64,000 nt of DNA from Pseudoroseicyclus tamaricis (lineage in GTDB: Bacteria > Pseudomonadota > Alphaproteobacteria > Rhodobacterales > Rhodobacteraceae). Both the position numbers and the translations under genes were made by a program. Below, piece after piece: positions 28,439 to 36,856 of the stretch. The stretch spans positions 930,001 through 994,000 of the forward strand of contig NZ_JAAFYS010000002.1 in the NCBI RefSeq assembly GCF_012070395.1. The letters run 5' to 3'. Positions within the stretch are counted from its first letter, which is position 1, and each line of letters opens with the position of its first letter. The notes below the pieces were generated by a model. That model made no database searches, was not told the origin of the DNA, and saw nothing but the letters and a program-made list of their open reading frames with translations.

Positions 28439-29734
28439 ATGCCTGATACGACCAAGACAGCGACCCTTCAGATCGGAGAGGACAGCTTCGAGCTGCCCAT
28501 CCATTCGCCGACGGCGGGGCCGGACGTGATCGACATCCGCAAGCTCTACGGGCAGGCCGGCGTGTTCACCTACGATCCGGGCTTCACGTCGACCGCCGCT
28601 TGCGACAGCACCATCACCTATATCGACGGCGAGGCCGGTGTGCTGCTGCACCGCGGCTACCCCATCGACCAGCTGGCCGGTCAGTCGCACTACCTCGAGG
28701 TCTGCTACCTGCTGCTCTACGGCGAGCTGCCGAGCGCCAAGCAGCTGGAGGATTTCGAGCAGCTGGTGACGAATCACACCATGCTGCACGAGCAGATGCA
28801 GTACTTCTTCCGCGGCTTCCGCCGTGATGCGCACCCCATGGCCATCATGGTCGGCGTCGTCGGCGCCATGGCCGCCTTCTACCACGACTCGACGGACATC
28901 TCCGATCCGCACCAGCGCGAGGTCGCCTCGATCCGCCTGATCGCCAAGATGCCGACGATCGCGGCGATGGCCTACAAGTACTCGATCGGCCAGCCCTTCG
29001 TGTACCCGCGCAACGATCTCGATTACGCGGCCAACTTCCTGCACATGTGCTTCTCCGTCCCCGCCGAGCGCTATGACGTCTCGCCGGTGCTGGCCCGCGC
29101 GATGGATCGCATCTTCACGCTCCACGCCGATCACGAGCAGAACGCCTCCACCTCCACGGTGCGGCTGGCCTCCTCCTCGGGCGCCAACCCGTTTGCCTGC
29201 ATCGCCGCCGGCATCGCCTGCCTCTGGGGCCCCGCCCATGGCGGCGCCAACCAGGCGTGCCTCGAGATGCTGCGCGAGATCGGCACGGTCGACCGCATCC
29301 CCGAGTTCATCGAGCGGGCGAAGGACAAGAACGATCCCTTCCGCCTGATGGGCTTCGGCCACCGCGTCTACAAGAACTTCGACCCGCGCGCGACGGTGAT
29401 GAAGGAGAGCGCCGACGAGGTGCTGGAGCTGCTGGGCATCGAGGACAACCCGGTGCTGCAGGTGGCCAAGGAGCTGGAAAAGCAGGCCCTTGCCGATCCC
29501 TACTTCACCGAGAAGAAGCTCTTCCCGAACGTCGATTTCTACTCCGGCATCATCCTCGAGGCGATGGGCTTCCCCACCGCCATGTTCACGCCGATCTTCG
29601 CGCTCGCCCGCACCGTCGGCTGGATCAGCCAGTGGAAAGAGCAGCTCGCCGATCCGCAGCTGAAAATCGGCCGCCCCCGCCAGCTCTACCTTGGCGAGAC
29701 GCAGCGCGATTACGTGGATATCGAGAACCGCTGA
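28439..29734 (+). CDS. gltA: Citrate synthase (type II)
   Basis: Condenses acetyl-CoA and oxaloacetate, the entry step of the TCA cycle. The 431-residue protein is close to the length of hexameric Gram-negative enzymes. It shows [14 protein letters not shown], the catalytic-His segment [11 protein letters not shown] and [15 protein letters not shown] with the oxaloacetate-binding His/Arg. Two ATGs are six bases apart; 28439 is preferred because AAGGGG is placed correctly before it. gltX lies 96 bases upstream. A strong terminator follows. Confidence 0.96.
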   Translation: MPDTTKTATLQIGEDSFELPIHSPTAGPDVIDIRKLYGQAGVFTYDPGFTSTAACDSTITYIDGEAGVLLHRGYPIDQLAGQSHYLEVCYLLLYGELPSAKQLEDFEQLVTNHTMLHEQMQYFFRGFRRDAHPMAIMVGVVGAMAAFYHDSTDISDPHQREVASIRLIAKMPTIAAMAYKYSIGQPFVYPRNDLDYAANFLHMCFSVPAERYDVSPVLARAMDRIFTLHADHEQNASTSTVRLASSSGANPFACIAAGIACLWGPAHGGANQACLEMLREIGTVDRIPEFIERAKDKNDPFRLMGFGHRVYKNFDPRATVMKESADEVLELLGIEDNPVLQVAKELEKQALADPYFTEKKLFPNVDFYSGIILEAMGFPTAMFTPIFALARTVGWISQWKEQLADPQLKIGRPRQLYLGETQRDYVDIENR

Positions 29735-29756
29735 GCGTCGGAGACATGAGCATTGG

Positions 29757-29785
29757 AAGAGCGGGGCCCCTGCCCCGCTCTTTTT
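29757..29785 (+). terminator. Rho-independent terminator of gltA
   Basis: Perfect 11-bp stem AAGAGCGGGGC (29757-29767) with GCCCCGCTCTT (29772-29782), loop CCCT, running into TTTTTCTTT. It lies 22 bases after the gltA stop. Confidence 0.95.
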
Positions 29786-29850
29786 CTTTGTGGTGAAGAC
29801 AGGTTGAAGGCGCGGCGCTGCCGTCGTGACGGCCCGCCGCCCCTTTCGGG

Positions 29851-30981
29851 TTAGCGTGTCTCGTCGGACGAGAGCGCGCGGTAGATCTCGCGGCGGACGA
29901 GCTTGCGCACGTTCCGCGTGATCCGCTCGCCGAGCTGGCCCTGCAGCTCCTCGCGGATGATCTCCGTCACCATGCGGCGGAGGGCGGCCTCGTCGATGGC
30001 ACTGGAAGCGAAGGCCGCATCGAGCGCGCCCTCGGCACCCGGCAGATCCTCCGGCTCCTCGTCCTCCTCGATTTCCTCCTGCGCGGCGGCGAGGGCCCGG
30101 GCCCAGGCGGCGGCGGCCGGCGCCGGCCCCTCGGGCGGCGGGACGATGGGCGGCAGATCGGGCTCCGCCTCCGCGTCGGACGGCAGAGGAGAGACCAGCC
30201 GCAGCGGGCTGCGCGGCGAGGACGCGACCTCGGGTTCGGGTGCCTTGGCTTCGGGTTCGGGTGCCTCGGCTTCAGGCTCGGTCGCCTCGGGTTCGGAGGC
30301 CTCCGGCGCCTCCCCGGCCTCGCGGCGGGAGAAGGCGGCTTCGAGGCTGGCGATCTCGTCGGCAAGGCTGCGGTCTTGCAACGGCTCGCTGGCGGGAGTT
30401 GTCTGGACGGCGGAACCGGCGGCCAGCGCCTCCTCCTCCTCGTCTTCCAGCTCGGGGCCGATGCGCGGGCCATCGTCCAGCTCCGCCTCGTCCTCCTCAT
30501 CAGCGTCCGCCTCGGCAAGAGGAGCCTCCAGGTCCTCCATCATCGCCGGCCGTTCAGCCGGACCCTCCGGGTAGAGCCAGGAATCGACGGACCACTCCTC
30601 GTCCTCTGCCGGCGCCTCGCCCTCCTCGGCCGCTCCCTCTTCACCGGCGTCCTCGCGGGCGAGGTTCGCGGCGTCGGGGGGCAGCGCCCAGTGCTCCTCC
30701 CCTTTCGGCGGGGCGGGCTTGCGCAGCGGGGGCTTCGGCATCAGGGGCTCGGGGGCCGGCGCCGCCTCCACGACGGGCGCGGCCGGCTCCGGCGCAGGCT
30801 CCGGCATCCGCTTCGGCGCAGCATCCTGCTCCGGCTGGACGCGTTGTGCCTGGGTGAGGATCAGGCGGCCGGGATTGCGGCGGGCGGCGCCATGCGCCTG
30901 CGCGCGTTCGCCCTCCGACACCAGCCGGCGGATCGAGGCCAGGACGTCCTCGATATCAGCGTTCTTCGCGGGATCCGACAT
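29851..30981 (-). CDS. PopZ-like acidic protein (DUF2497-type ends)
   Basis: A 376-residue, very acidic protein. It opens with a short conserved helix, DIEDVLASIRRLVSE (residues 9-23). Then come about 300 residues of Pro/Glu/Ala-rich sequence including runs of EPEA-type repeats, and it closes with a helical block (ALRRMVTEIIREELQGQLGE) ending in VRKLVRREIYRAL. This architecture matches PopZ/DUF2497 proteins, which form pole-organising condensates in alphaproteobacteria; the match is by pattern and not certain. The frame extends upstream, but ATG 30981 (MSDPAKNADI) with AAAGGG upstream is preferred. tolC ends a little upstream on the same strand. Confidence 0.65.
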   Translation of the reverse strand: MSDPAKNADIEDVLASIRRLVSEGERAQAHGAARRNPGRLILTQAQRVQPEQDAAPKRMPEPAPEPAAPVVEAAPAPEPLMPKPPLRKPAPPKGEEHWALPPDAANLAREDAGEEGAAEEGEAPAEDEEWSVDSWLYPEGPAERPAMMEDLEAPLAEADADEEDEAELDDGPRIGPELEDEEEEALAAGSAVQTTPASEPLQDRSLADEIASLEAAFSRREAGEAPEASEPEATEPEAEAPEPEAKAPEPEVASSPRSPLRLVSPLPSDAEAEPDLPPIVPPPEGPAPAAAAWARALAAAQEEIEEDEEPEDLPGAEGALDAAFASSAIDEAALRRMVTEIIREELQGQLGERITRNVRKLVRREIYRALSSDETR

Positions 30982-31088
30982 GTGCTCTGCCCTTTTTTGG
31001 CCGAGTCTAGTCGCCAATCCTTACCAAGCAAACCGCTAAAGGAGCGCATTTGACGAAAGCCGACCGGGCCGTCCGGCCCGGCCAACGC

Positions 31089-32453
31089 TCAGTTCTGACC
31101 GATGGCCTCCAGCACCCGCTCCAGCGCCTGCCCCTGCTCGGAGGTGCGCGTCGGCGAATCCTGCACGAGGTTGTAGTAGGCCGAGGGGTCGTAGATCTGC
31201 ACGTGCAGGCCGAGGCTCTGCGCCGTCAGCAGCCCCATGGCGGCGAGGACGGCATAGGAGGCGATGGTCTCGTCCACCTGGGCGGAGATGAGGTTGGTGC
31301 GCGCGTCCAGCAGCTCCTGCTCGGCGTTGAGCACGTCGAGCGTGGTGCGCGAGCCGAGCGAGGCCTCCTCCCGCACGCCATCGAAGGCGACGCTGGCGGC
31401 ATCCACCTGCCGCTCGTAGGCGACGGCGCTGGAGCGGGCCACCTCGAGGAAGGACCATGCGTTGCCGACCGCCTGCTCCACCTGCTGCGCGGTCAGCAGC
31501 AGCTGCGCGCGCGAGGCATCGCGGCGCGACATGAACTGGCGGATCTGGCTGGAGAGCCGGCCGCCTTGGTAGACCGGCCCGCTGAGCGAGAGCGAGAAGT
31601 TGCGCCCGACATTGCTGTCCTGGTCGATCCCGACGCCGGCGGAGACGCTGACGTTCGGCCCGAGGGCGGCCTGCGCCCGCTCGATGTTCAGCTCCGCCGC
31701 CGCGACGGCGTGCTGGGCCTGGATGATCGAAGGATGGTTGCGCAGCGCCCAGGCCTTCGCCTCGGCGAGCGTCCGGTTGATCGGCGCGGGGCCCGGCCAT
31801 TGCAGCGTCCCCGGCTCGCGCCCGACGGCCACCTGGAACTCGTAGACAGCCCGCACGAGCCCGCCCTGCTCGGCGGCGAGCGCCGACCGGGCGGCGGCGA
31901 GCTGCGCCTCGGCGAGGGAGACATCGGTGCGGGTGATCTCCCCCACCTCGAACCGGTCCTCCGCCGCGCGCAGCTCCCGCGTGATGAGGCGCACGTTGTT
32001 CTCGCGCATGGAGACGAACTCCTGCGCGAGGCGCAGGTTCAGGTAGGCCTCCACCACGCCCTGCAGCACCTGCTGCTCGACGTTGATGAGCGAGGCGCGG
32101 GTGGCGAGCACGTTCTCCTTCTGCGCCGCGATGGCGAGCCGGCCGGCGCCGCCGTCATAGACGGTCAGCTGGCTGGAGAGCTGCAGGTTGGCGGAGACGA
32201 GATCCTGCAGGCCGCCGAAGGTATCGAAGGTGCTGGAGGCGCTGGCTGACCAGTTGACGACGGGCAGCAGCGTGGCGTTGGCCTGGGCGACATCCTCGTC
32301 GGCGGCGCGCAGCAGGGCACGGTTCTGTTCCAGAAGCCCCGAATGCTCGTAGCCGTGGGCCATGGCATCCGCGAGGGTCTCGGCCCTGGCCGCATCCGCG
32401 AGCGGAGCTGCCAGTAGCGCCGCGGTCGCGGCGCGCATCAGCCATTGTTTCAT
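31089..32453 (-). CDS. tolC: TolC-family outer-membrane efflux protein
   Basis: Trimeric outer-membrane channel for type I secretion and drug efflux. The 454-residue protein has a signal peptide (1-22, ending DAARA) and the duplicated helical/beta architecture of the family (SASASSTFDTFGG...LSSQLTVYDGG in the first half; SVSAGVGIDQDS...LSLSGPVYQGG in the second). It lies 41 bases downstream of a Pcm-like methyltransferase gene, an arrangement known in Rhodobacteraceae. It is a plausible exit channel for the RTX proteins encoded in this window, but that is inference. The chosen ATG gives a proper signal peptide. Confidence 0.93.
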   Translation of the reverse strand: MKQWLMRAATAALLAAPLADAARAETLADAMAHGYEHSGLLEQNRALLRAADEDVAQANATLLPVVNWSASASSTFDTFGGLQDLVSANLQLSSQLTVYDGGAGRLAIAAQKENVLATRASLINVEQQVLQGVVEAYLNLRLAQEFVSMRENNVRLITRELRAAEDRFEVGEITRTDVSLAEAQLAAARSALAAEQGGLVRAVYEFQVAVGREPGTLQWPGPAPINRTLAEAKAWALRNHPSIIQAQHAVAAAELNIERAQAALGPNVSVSAGVGIDQDSNVGRNFSLSLSGPVYQGGRLSSQIRQFMSRRDASRAQLLLTAQQVEQAVGNAWSFLEVARSSAVAYERQVDAASVAFDGVREEASLGSRTTLDVLNAEQELLDARTNLISAQVDETIASYAVLAAMGLLTAQSLGLHVQIYDPSAYYNLVQDSPTRTSEQGQALERVLEAIGQN

Positions 32454-32494
32454 CCCGGGTCTCCTGCTCGCCTCTTGCTGGATGCGTTTTGACG

Positions 32495-33148
32495 TCACAA
32501 TGCGAAAGACTGCTCCGCATGGAAGCCGGGCAGCACCGGCGCGCCCGCGTGAAAGAGATCGCGCCAGTGCACGACCCCGTCGATCTTTGTGCCGCAGCGC
32601 GCCGTGCAGTTGGCCCCCTGCACGAAGACGGCCGCGATGCGCCCCAGCTCCTTGAGCTGGTCTGTCAGCGCCGCGGGCACCTGGTCCACCGCGCCCTCGA
32701 TGAGGATGGCGTCATAGGGGCCGCTCTTCGCCGCGCCCTCGGCCAGGGGGCCGGTGAGGACGGCGGCATTGTCGACCTCCTGCTCGGAGAGGATGGCCTC
32801 CGCCTCGTCGGCGAGGGCCTGCTCCTCTTCCAGCGCGACGACGAACTCGGCCATGTGGGCGAGGACGGCGGTGCTGTAGCCCTGCAGGCAGCCGACATCG
32901 AGGATGACATCCTGCGAGTCGATCTCCAGCGCGTCGAGCAGCTTGGCGAAGGTTCGCGGGGCGAGGAGCATCCGCCCCGGCGCCACCGAGAGGTTTTCGC
33001 CCGTATAGGCGGCCTCGCGCAGCCGGCCGGGCACGTAGCGCTCGCGCGGGACATGCAGCATGGCGGCGATGATGGGATATTTCGTCACATCCGACGGGCG
33101 CACCTGCGTGTCGACCATCATTGTACGGCGGCGGGCGAACTCGGGCAT
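32495..33148 (-). CDS. Pcm-like methyltransferase upstream of tolC
   Basis: A 217-residue member of the isoaspartyl-methyltransferase superfamily, divergent from the canonical Pcm at 6632. AdoMet motif I is DVILDVGCLQGYSTA, followed by the acidic residue in FVVALEE. The conserved Pcm segment before it is changed (VAPGRMLLAPRTFAK). Because it pairs with tolC in this bacterial group, a substrate other than aged protein is likely. ATG 33148 (MPEFARRRTMM) is preferred over an upstream start. Confidence 0.85.
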   Translation of the reverse strand: MPEFARRRTMMVDTQVRPSDVTKYPIIAAMLHVPRERYVPGRLREAAYTGENLSVAPGRMLLAPRTFAKLLDALEIDSQDVILDVGCLQGYSTAVLAHMAEFVVALEEEQALADEAEAILSEQEVDNAAVLTGPLAEGAAKSGPYDAILIEGAVDQVPAALTDQLKELGRIAAVFVQGANCTARCGTKIDGVVHWRDLFHAGAPVLPGFHAEQSFAL

Positions 33149-33267
33149 GGCTGCTTCCCCATGGAACTTGCGGGGCCAGGCGGCACGTGTGGCCATTCGG
33201 CTCTCCGGCCGGTGATGCCATAGCTTCCCCGCCCCTTCAACGCCCGATCGCGCCTCGTGCCGGCGTC

Positions 33268-33296
33268 TTGCAAGCGCTGTGGCGCTCCTGTATCAG
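33268..33296 (+). promoter_or_regulatory. Probable promoter of tRNA-Cys
   Basis: TTGCAA (33268-33273), 17-base spacer, TATCAG (33291-33296), placing the start about five bases before the tRNA 5' end. Confidence 0.5.
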
Positions 33297-33307
33297 AGCC
33301 GGGCTCA

Positions 33308-33381
33308 GGCGAGTGGGCAGGTAGGTTATGCAGCGGATTGCAAATCCGTCTAGACCGGTTCGATTCCGGTACTCGCCTCCA
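33308..33381 (+). tRNA. tRNA-Cys (GCA)
   Basis: Cloverleaf: acceptor GGCGAGT paired with ACTCGCC, anticodon stem-loop GCGGA-TTGCAAA-TCCGT with anticodon GCA at 33340-33342, T arm ACCGG-TTCGATT-CCGGT, discriminator T (33378) and an encoded CCA (33379-33381). Confidence 0.96.
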
Positions 33382-33582
33382 AGCATCCCCCAGAAACATC
33401 CGATAATGGCCCTTGCCCTCGTGGCGGCGCCCAGACGGGGGAGTACCGGCTGACAGAGTTCGGCCCCGGCCTCGGCAAGGCGTTCTGGGAGGTTCAGGAG
33501 CGACGCCGCCCGGCGGCGAAAGGGTCGGCCAGACATCGCGGTCCGGATGCCTCTCCGGGACGCCTGCCCCCCTTCACAGCCC

Positions 33583-33610
33583 GTGCACGGCGCGTGCACC
33601 ACGTGTGCAC
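33583..33610. repeat. Three GTGCAC palindromes at 11-bp spacing
   Basis: GTGCAC starts at 33583, 33594 and 33605, an exact 11-bp period, so the three sites face the same side of the helix. The intervening bases differ (GGCGC, CACGT). Confidence 0.8.
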
Positions 33611-33639
33611 CGTCCGGTCACGTCGCGGGGCGCTGCCGC

Positions 33640-33670
33640 CCCCTGTCTTTGGTCCCAAAAATCCCGGGGG
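33640..33670 (-). repeat. Dispersed repeat with GGGATTTTTGGGACCAAAGACA core
   Basis: Read on the minus strand: CCCCCGGGATTTTTGGGACC followed by AAAGACAGGGG. The same core occurs on the plus strand at 44021-44046 with one base difference (TTTCT for TTTTT). Each copy has a small TTGG/CCAA hairpin on the same side. Similar intergenic pieces recur in Rhodobacteraceae, to my recollection. Confidence 0.65.
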
Positions 33671-33737
33671 TGAATTGGCCATCGGCCAAGAGGGGGCAGC
33701 GGCCCCTGCCCGGCCTCCGCCCCCGTGCAGCGCCTCC

Positions 33738-33968
33738 TCAGGAGTCCCGCCGCTCCGCATCCGGGTCTTCCTTCCCCACCCCCCGGAACACTGCCTTCAA
33801 CGGCAGGGCCCAGACGACGCCGAGGGCGATGTAGATCAGTAGTTCCGCCCAGATCGGCGGGCGGGGGATGGCGCTCATGATCACGACCGCCACCATGATG
33901 TAGCCCGGCAACCCGATCACGAGGACAAGGAGGGAGAGGCGCCGGCGGGCTTTGTAGGAGAGGGCCAT
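33738..33968 (-). CDS. DUF2842 small membrane protein
   Basis: A 76-residue protein with two membrane helices (about 11-32 and 42-60) and the family pattern: LSYKARRR near the start, LPGYI in helix 1, ALGVVWALPLKAVFRGVG at the end. Function unknown. Its ATG shares a base with the purA stop (TGATG), so it is translated from the purA mRNA; the pairing is common in Rhodobacteraceae. Confidence 0.85.
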   Translation of the reverse strand: MALSYKARRRLSLLVLVIGLPGYIMVAVVIMSAIPRPPIWAELLIYIALGVVWALPLKAVFRGVGKEDPDAERRDS

Positions 33969-35260
33969 CAGTCGGCGAAGGGGTCTGTGACGAGGATGGT
34001 GTCCTCCCGCTCCGGCGAGGTGGAGACCAGCGCGACGGGCGTGCCCACCAGCTCCTCGATGCGGCGGACGTACTTGATCGCCTGGCCGGGGAGGTCCGCC
34101 CAGCTGCGGGCGCCGGCGGTGCTCTCCTGCCAGCCGGGCATCTCCTCGTAGAGGGGGGTGCAGCGGGCCTGCTGGTCGGCGGCGGTGGGCAGGTGATCCA
34201 GCTTGCGGCCGTCGAGCTCGTAGCCGGTGCAGATGCGCAGCGTCTCGAACCCGTCGAGCACGTCGAGCTTGGTCAGCGCGAGGCCGGAGACGCCGGAGGT
34301 GGCGCAGGTCTGGCGGACGAGCACGGCGTCGAACCAGCCGCAGCGGCGCTTGCGCCCCGTGGTGGTGCCGAACTCGTGCCCCCGCTCGCCGAGGCGCTGG
34401 CCGTCGTCATCGAAGAGCTCCGTCGGGAAGGGCCCCTCGCCGACGCGGGTGGTGTAGGCCTTCACGATCCCAAGCACGAAGTCGATCGCCCCGGGGCCGA
34501 CGCCCGTGCCCGTCGCCGCCTGCCCGGCGATGACGTTGGAGGAGGTCACGTAAGGATAGGTGCCGAAGTCGATGTCGAGGAGTGCGCCCTGAGCCCCCTC
34601 AAAGAGGATGCGCTTGCCGGCGCGGCGCGCCTCCGTCAGCACCTTCCAGACCGGCTGGGCATAGGGGAGGATCTGCGGCGCGATGCCGCGCAGCTTCTCG
34701 ATCAGCGCCGCCCGGTCCACCGGCTCCAGCCCCAGCCCGGCGCGCAGGGCGTTGTGATGCACCAGCGCCCGGTCGACCCGCAGCTCCAGCGTCGCCTCGT
34801 CGCCGAGATCGGCGACGCGGATGGCGCGGCGGCCGACCTTGTCCTCATAGGCCGGGCCGATGCCGCGGCCGGTGGTGCCGATCTTGGCGACGGAATTCTG
34901 GTTCTCCCGCGCGCGGTCGAGCTCGCCATGCAGGGGCAGGATGAGCGGCGTGTTCTCGGCGATCATCAGCGTCTCGGGGGAGATCTCCACCCCCTGCCCG
35001 CGGATCGCCTCGATCTCCTGCACGAGGTGCCAGGGGTCCAGCACCACGCCGTTGCCGATGACGGAGAGCTTGCCGCCCCGCACGACGCCGGAGGGCAGCG
35101 CGTGCAGCTTGAAGGTCTCCCCGTCGATGACGAGCGTGTGGCCGGCGTTATGACCACCCTGGAATCGGGCGATGACATCGGCCCGCTCGGAGAGCCAGTC
35201 GACGATCTTTCCCTTGCCCTCGTCTCCCCACTGGGTGCCGACGACCACGACATTCGCCAT
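33968..35260 (-). CDS. purA: Adenylosuccinate synthetase
   Basis: First committed step of AMP synthesis: IMP, aspartate and GTP to adenylosuccinate. The 430-residue protein starts [20 protein letters not shown], carrying the catalytic Asp and P-loop. It also has [12 protein letters not shown] with the catalytic His, [14 protein letters not shown] and [17 protein letters not shown]. The frame is open upstream; ATG 35260 has AAGGAG correctly placed. Coupled to the DUF2842 gene downstream. Confidence 0.97.
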   Translation of the reverse strand: MANVVVVGTQWGDEGKGKIVDWLSERADVIARFQGGHNAGHTLVIDGETFKLHALPSGVVRGGKLSVIGNGVVLDPWHLVQEIEAIRGQGVEISPETLMIAENTPLILPLHGELDRARENQNSVAKIGTTGRGIGPAYEDKVGRRAIRVADLGDEATLELRVDRALVHHNALRAGLGLEPVDRAALIEKLRGIAPQILPYAQPVWKVLTEARRAGKRILFEGAQGALLDIDFGTYPYVTSSNVIAGQAATGTGVGPGAIDFVLGIVKAYTTRVGEGPFPTELFDDDGQRLGERGHEFGTTTGRKRRCGWFDAVLVRQTCATSGVSGLALTKLDVLDGFETLRICTGYELDGRKLDHLPTAADQQARCTPLYEEMPGWQESTAGARSWADLPGQAIKYVRRIEELVGTPVALVSTSPEREDTILVTDPFAD

Positions 35261-35442
35261 GAGGGCGCTCCTTATTTCGCATGCCAAACCGGGCGGGGTA
35301 TAGCGCCGGCGCCACGCCCGCTTCAAGGGCGCGCGGGCCCGGGTGGACAGGTGGGGCCGCCGGGCCCTACGCACGGGCAGTGGGTTAGATAAAAGTTTAA
35401 CGATCCCGAGTGGGGCAATTCACCCTAAGACAGGCACAGATT

Positions 35443-35832
35443 ATGGCACTGCAGTTTTTCATGCGCTGGAGCTTCGCGGGGCTTCTCGTGGCGATGACGT
35501 ACAACCCGACACCCTGGAACTACCTCTCCTGGTTCGCCCGCCACCGGCTAGACCAGCTCCCCCTCGCCGCCGTCATGGGGCTGGCGCTCGCCATCGGCTA
35601 CGTGGTGACGCTGCGGGCGACGGTGCGCGCGCTGGGGTTGACGGGCGTACTGCTCGTGCTCGGCCTCGTCGCCGCGGTGACGTGGCTGGCGCTCGACCAG
35701 GGGTGGCTGACGCTGCAGACGCCGGATGGCCGCATCTGGCTGGCGATCTTCGCCGCCTCGGCCGTGCTCGGCATCGGCCTCTCCTGGTCGATGGTCCGCG
35801 GCCATGCACCAGAGGGCGCCGGCGCGTCGTGA
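35443..35832 (+). CDS. DUF6524-type four-helix membrane protein
   Basis: A 129-residue protein with four membrane helices and the N-terminal pattern MRWSFAGLLVAMTYNPTPWNY, which fits the DUF6524 family as I remember it. Function unknown. A GTG at 35410 is in frame upstream, but ATG 35443 starts at the conserved block. The stop overlaps the next small gene by GTGA. Confidence 0.75.
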   Translation: MALQFFMRWSFAGLLVAMTYNPTPWNYLSWFARHRLDQLPLAAVMGLALAIGYVVTLRATVRALGLTGVLLVLGLVAAVTWLALDQGWLTLQTPDGRIWLAIFAASAVLGIGLSWSMVRGHAPEGAGAS

Positions 35833-36020
35833 GTGACTGGCCGAACGGCGTCGCGGCGCCGGCGCGGCGGGCCCTCGCCGCGGCCGGCGTGACAGGGCTG
35901 GAGGATCTGACGGGCTGGCGCGAGGAGGACCTCGCGCAGCTCCACGGCATGGGCCCGAAGGCGCTGGCGGCGCTGAAGGGGGCGCTGGCTGAGAAGGGCC
36001 TCACGCTGAGGGAGCCCTGA
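35829..36020 (+). CDS. Small helix-hairpin-helix protein
   Basis: A 63-residue protein. Its core, LEDLTGWREEDLAQLHGMGPKALAALKGAL, is a helix-hairpin-helix of the type found in the RNA polymerase alpha C-terminal domain and DNA repair proteins; HGMGPKA is the hairpin. It probably binds nucleic acid, but no catalytic domain is attached. GTG start overlapping the upstream TGA (GTGA). Confidence 0.7.
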   Translation: MSDWPNGVAAPARRALAAAGVTGLEDLTGWREEDLAQLHGMGPKALAALKGALAEKGLTLREP

Positions 36021-36114
36021 GTGCCCGCGGTCTGCCGCTGCGATGCGGCGCCCCTTCATGCTTGCGCTCCTGCCGGCCGGGTTCTAGATACCCCCCGTTG
36101 CACCGGGAGCCCCA

Positions 36115-36660
36115 ATGGAAACCGTCCTCCTCATCATAGATCTGCTGATCGCACTCAGCCTGATCGGCGTCGTCCTCCTGCAGCGCTCCGAAGGGGGCGG
36201 GCTCGGCATGGGCGGCGGGGGCGGTGGCGGCGTGATGTCCGGCCGTGCCGCGGCGGATGCGCTCGGCCGGGTGACATGGGGCCTTGGCGCGGCGTTCTTC
36301 GTCTGCACGCTGGCGCTGACGATCATCTCCGCCAACAACTCGGCCGGCGCCTCGGTGGTGGACCGGATCCAGCCCGTCGGCGGCGGCGCCGACACCTCGC
36401 TGCCCGATCTGGGCACCTCGCTGCTGCCGCCCTCCGCCGAGGAGAGCGGGCCGGTGGTGCCGGATGCCGGCGCGACGTCTGCGACGCCGGAAGGCTTTGT
36501 CCTGCCCGAGGCGGACGCGACCGAAGGCGACCTCTCCCTGCCCGAGTCCGGGCTCGAGTCTGGGCCCGAGGCGGAAACGCCGGCGGAGGGCGAGGTCATC
36601 GAACTGCCCGTCGACGTGATCGACGAGGCGGAAGAAGAGCCGGCGCCCGCCGGCAACTGA
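36115..36660 (+). CDS. secG: Preprotein translocase subunit SecG
   Basis: Small inner-membrane subunit of the Sec translocon. Residues 1-75 are typical SecG: helix 1, LLQRSEGGGLGMGGGGGGG, and helix 2. The remaining 105 residues are an acidic Pro/Glu/Ala-rich tail, making the protein 181 residues against about 110 in E. coli. ATG 36115 follows GGGAG. pyrG begins about 200 bases downstream, a common alphaproteobacterial order. Confidence 0.93.
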   Translation: METVLLIIDLLIALSLIGVVLLQRSEGGGLGMGGGGGGGVMSGRAAADALGRVTWGLGAAFFVCTLALTIISANNSAGASVVDRIQPVGGGADTSLPDLGTSLLPPSAEESGPVVPDAGATSATPEGFVLPEADATEGDLSLPESGLESGPEAETPAEGEVIELPVDVIDEAEEEPAPAGN

Positions 36661-36856
36661 GCGGCCCGAGGCCGGTCGCGGGGTTGGGGCCCCGCGCCGC
36701 CACAAGGGTTTGTAACCCCTCCAAACCCCGCAACATGATATTGAGGCTCGGTGTGGACAGGGACCGCCGAATCCGCCTATGATTGAGTCCCGTGGTACTG
36801 GTGGCCGAGGCCTCCGGTCCGTCCGCATTTTGCCAGACTACGGGAGTTTCCATCGC

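Larger units (their letters stand above)
33382..33737. other. Gene-free region after tRNA-Cys
   Basis: About 355 bases. A short frame near 33429-33520 reads like the end of a winged-helix regulator (EYRLTEFGPGLGKAFWEVQ) but has no start or upstream domain; it could be a gene remnant. Then come three GTGCAC palindromes (33583-33610) and an inverted copy of a GGGACCAAAGACA-type repeat (33640-33670) followed by TTGGCC-ATC-GGCCAA. No intact gene is seen. Confidence 0.5.

Noticed and set aside
33308-33737. Integrated mobile element at tRNA-Cys
   Set aside because: No integrase and no repeat of the tRNA 3' end was found downstream; only a possible gene remnant.
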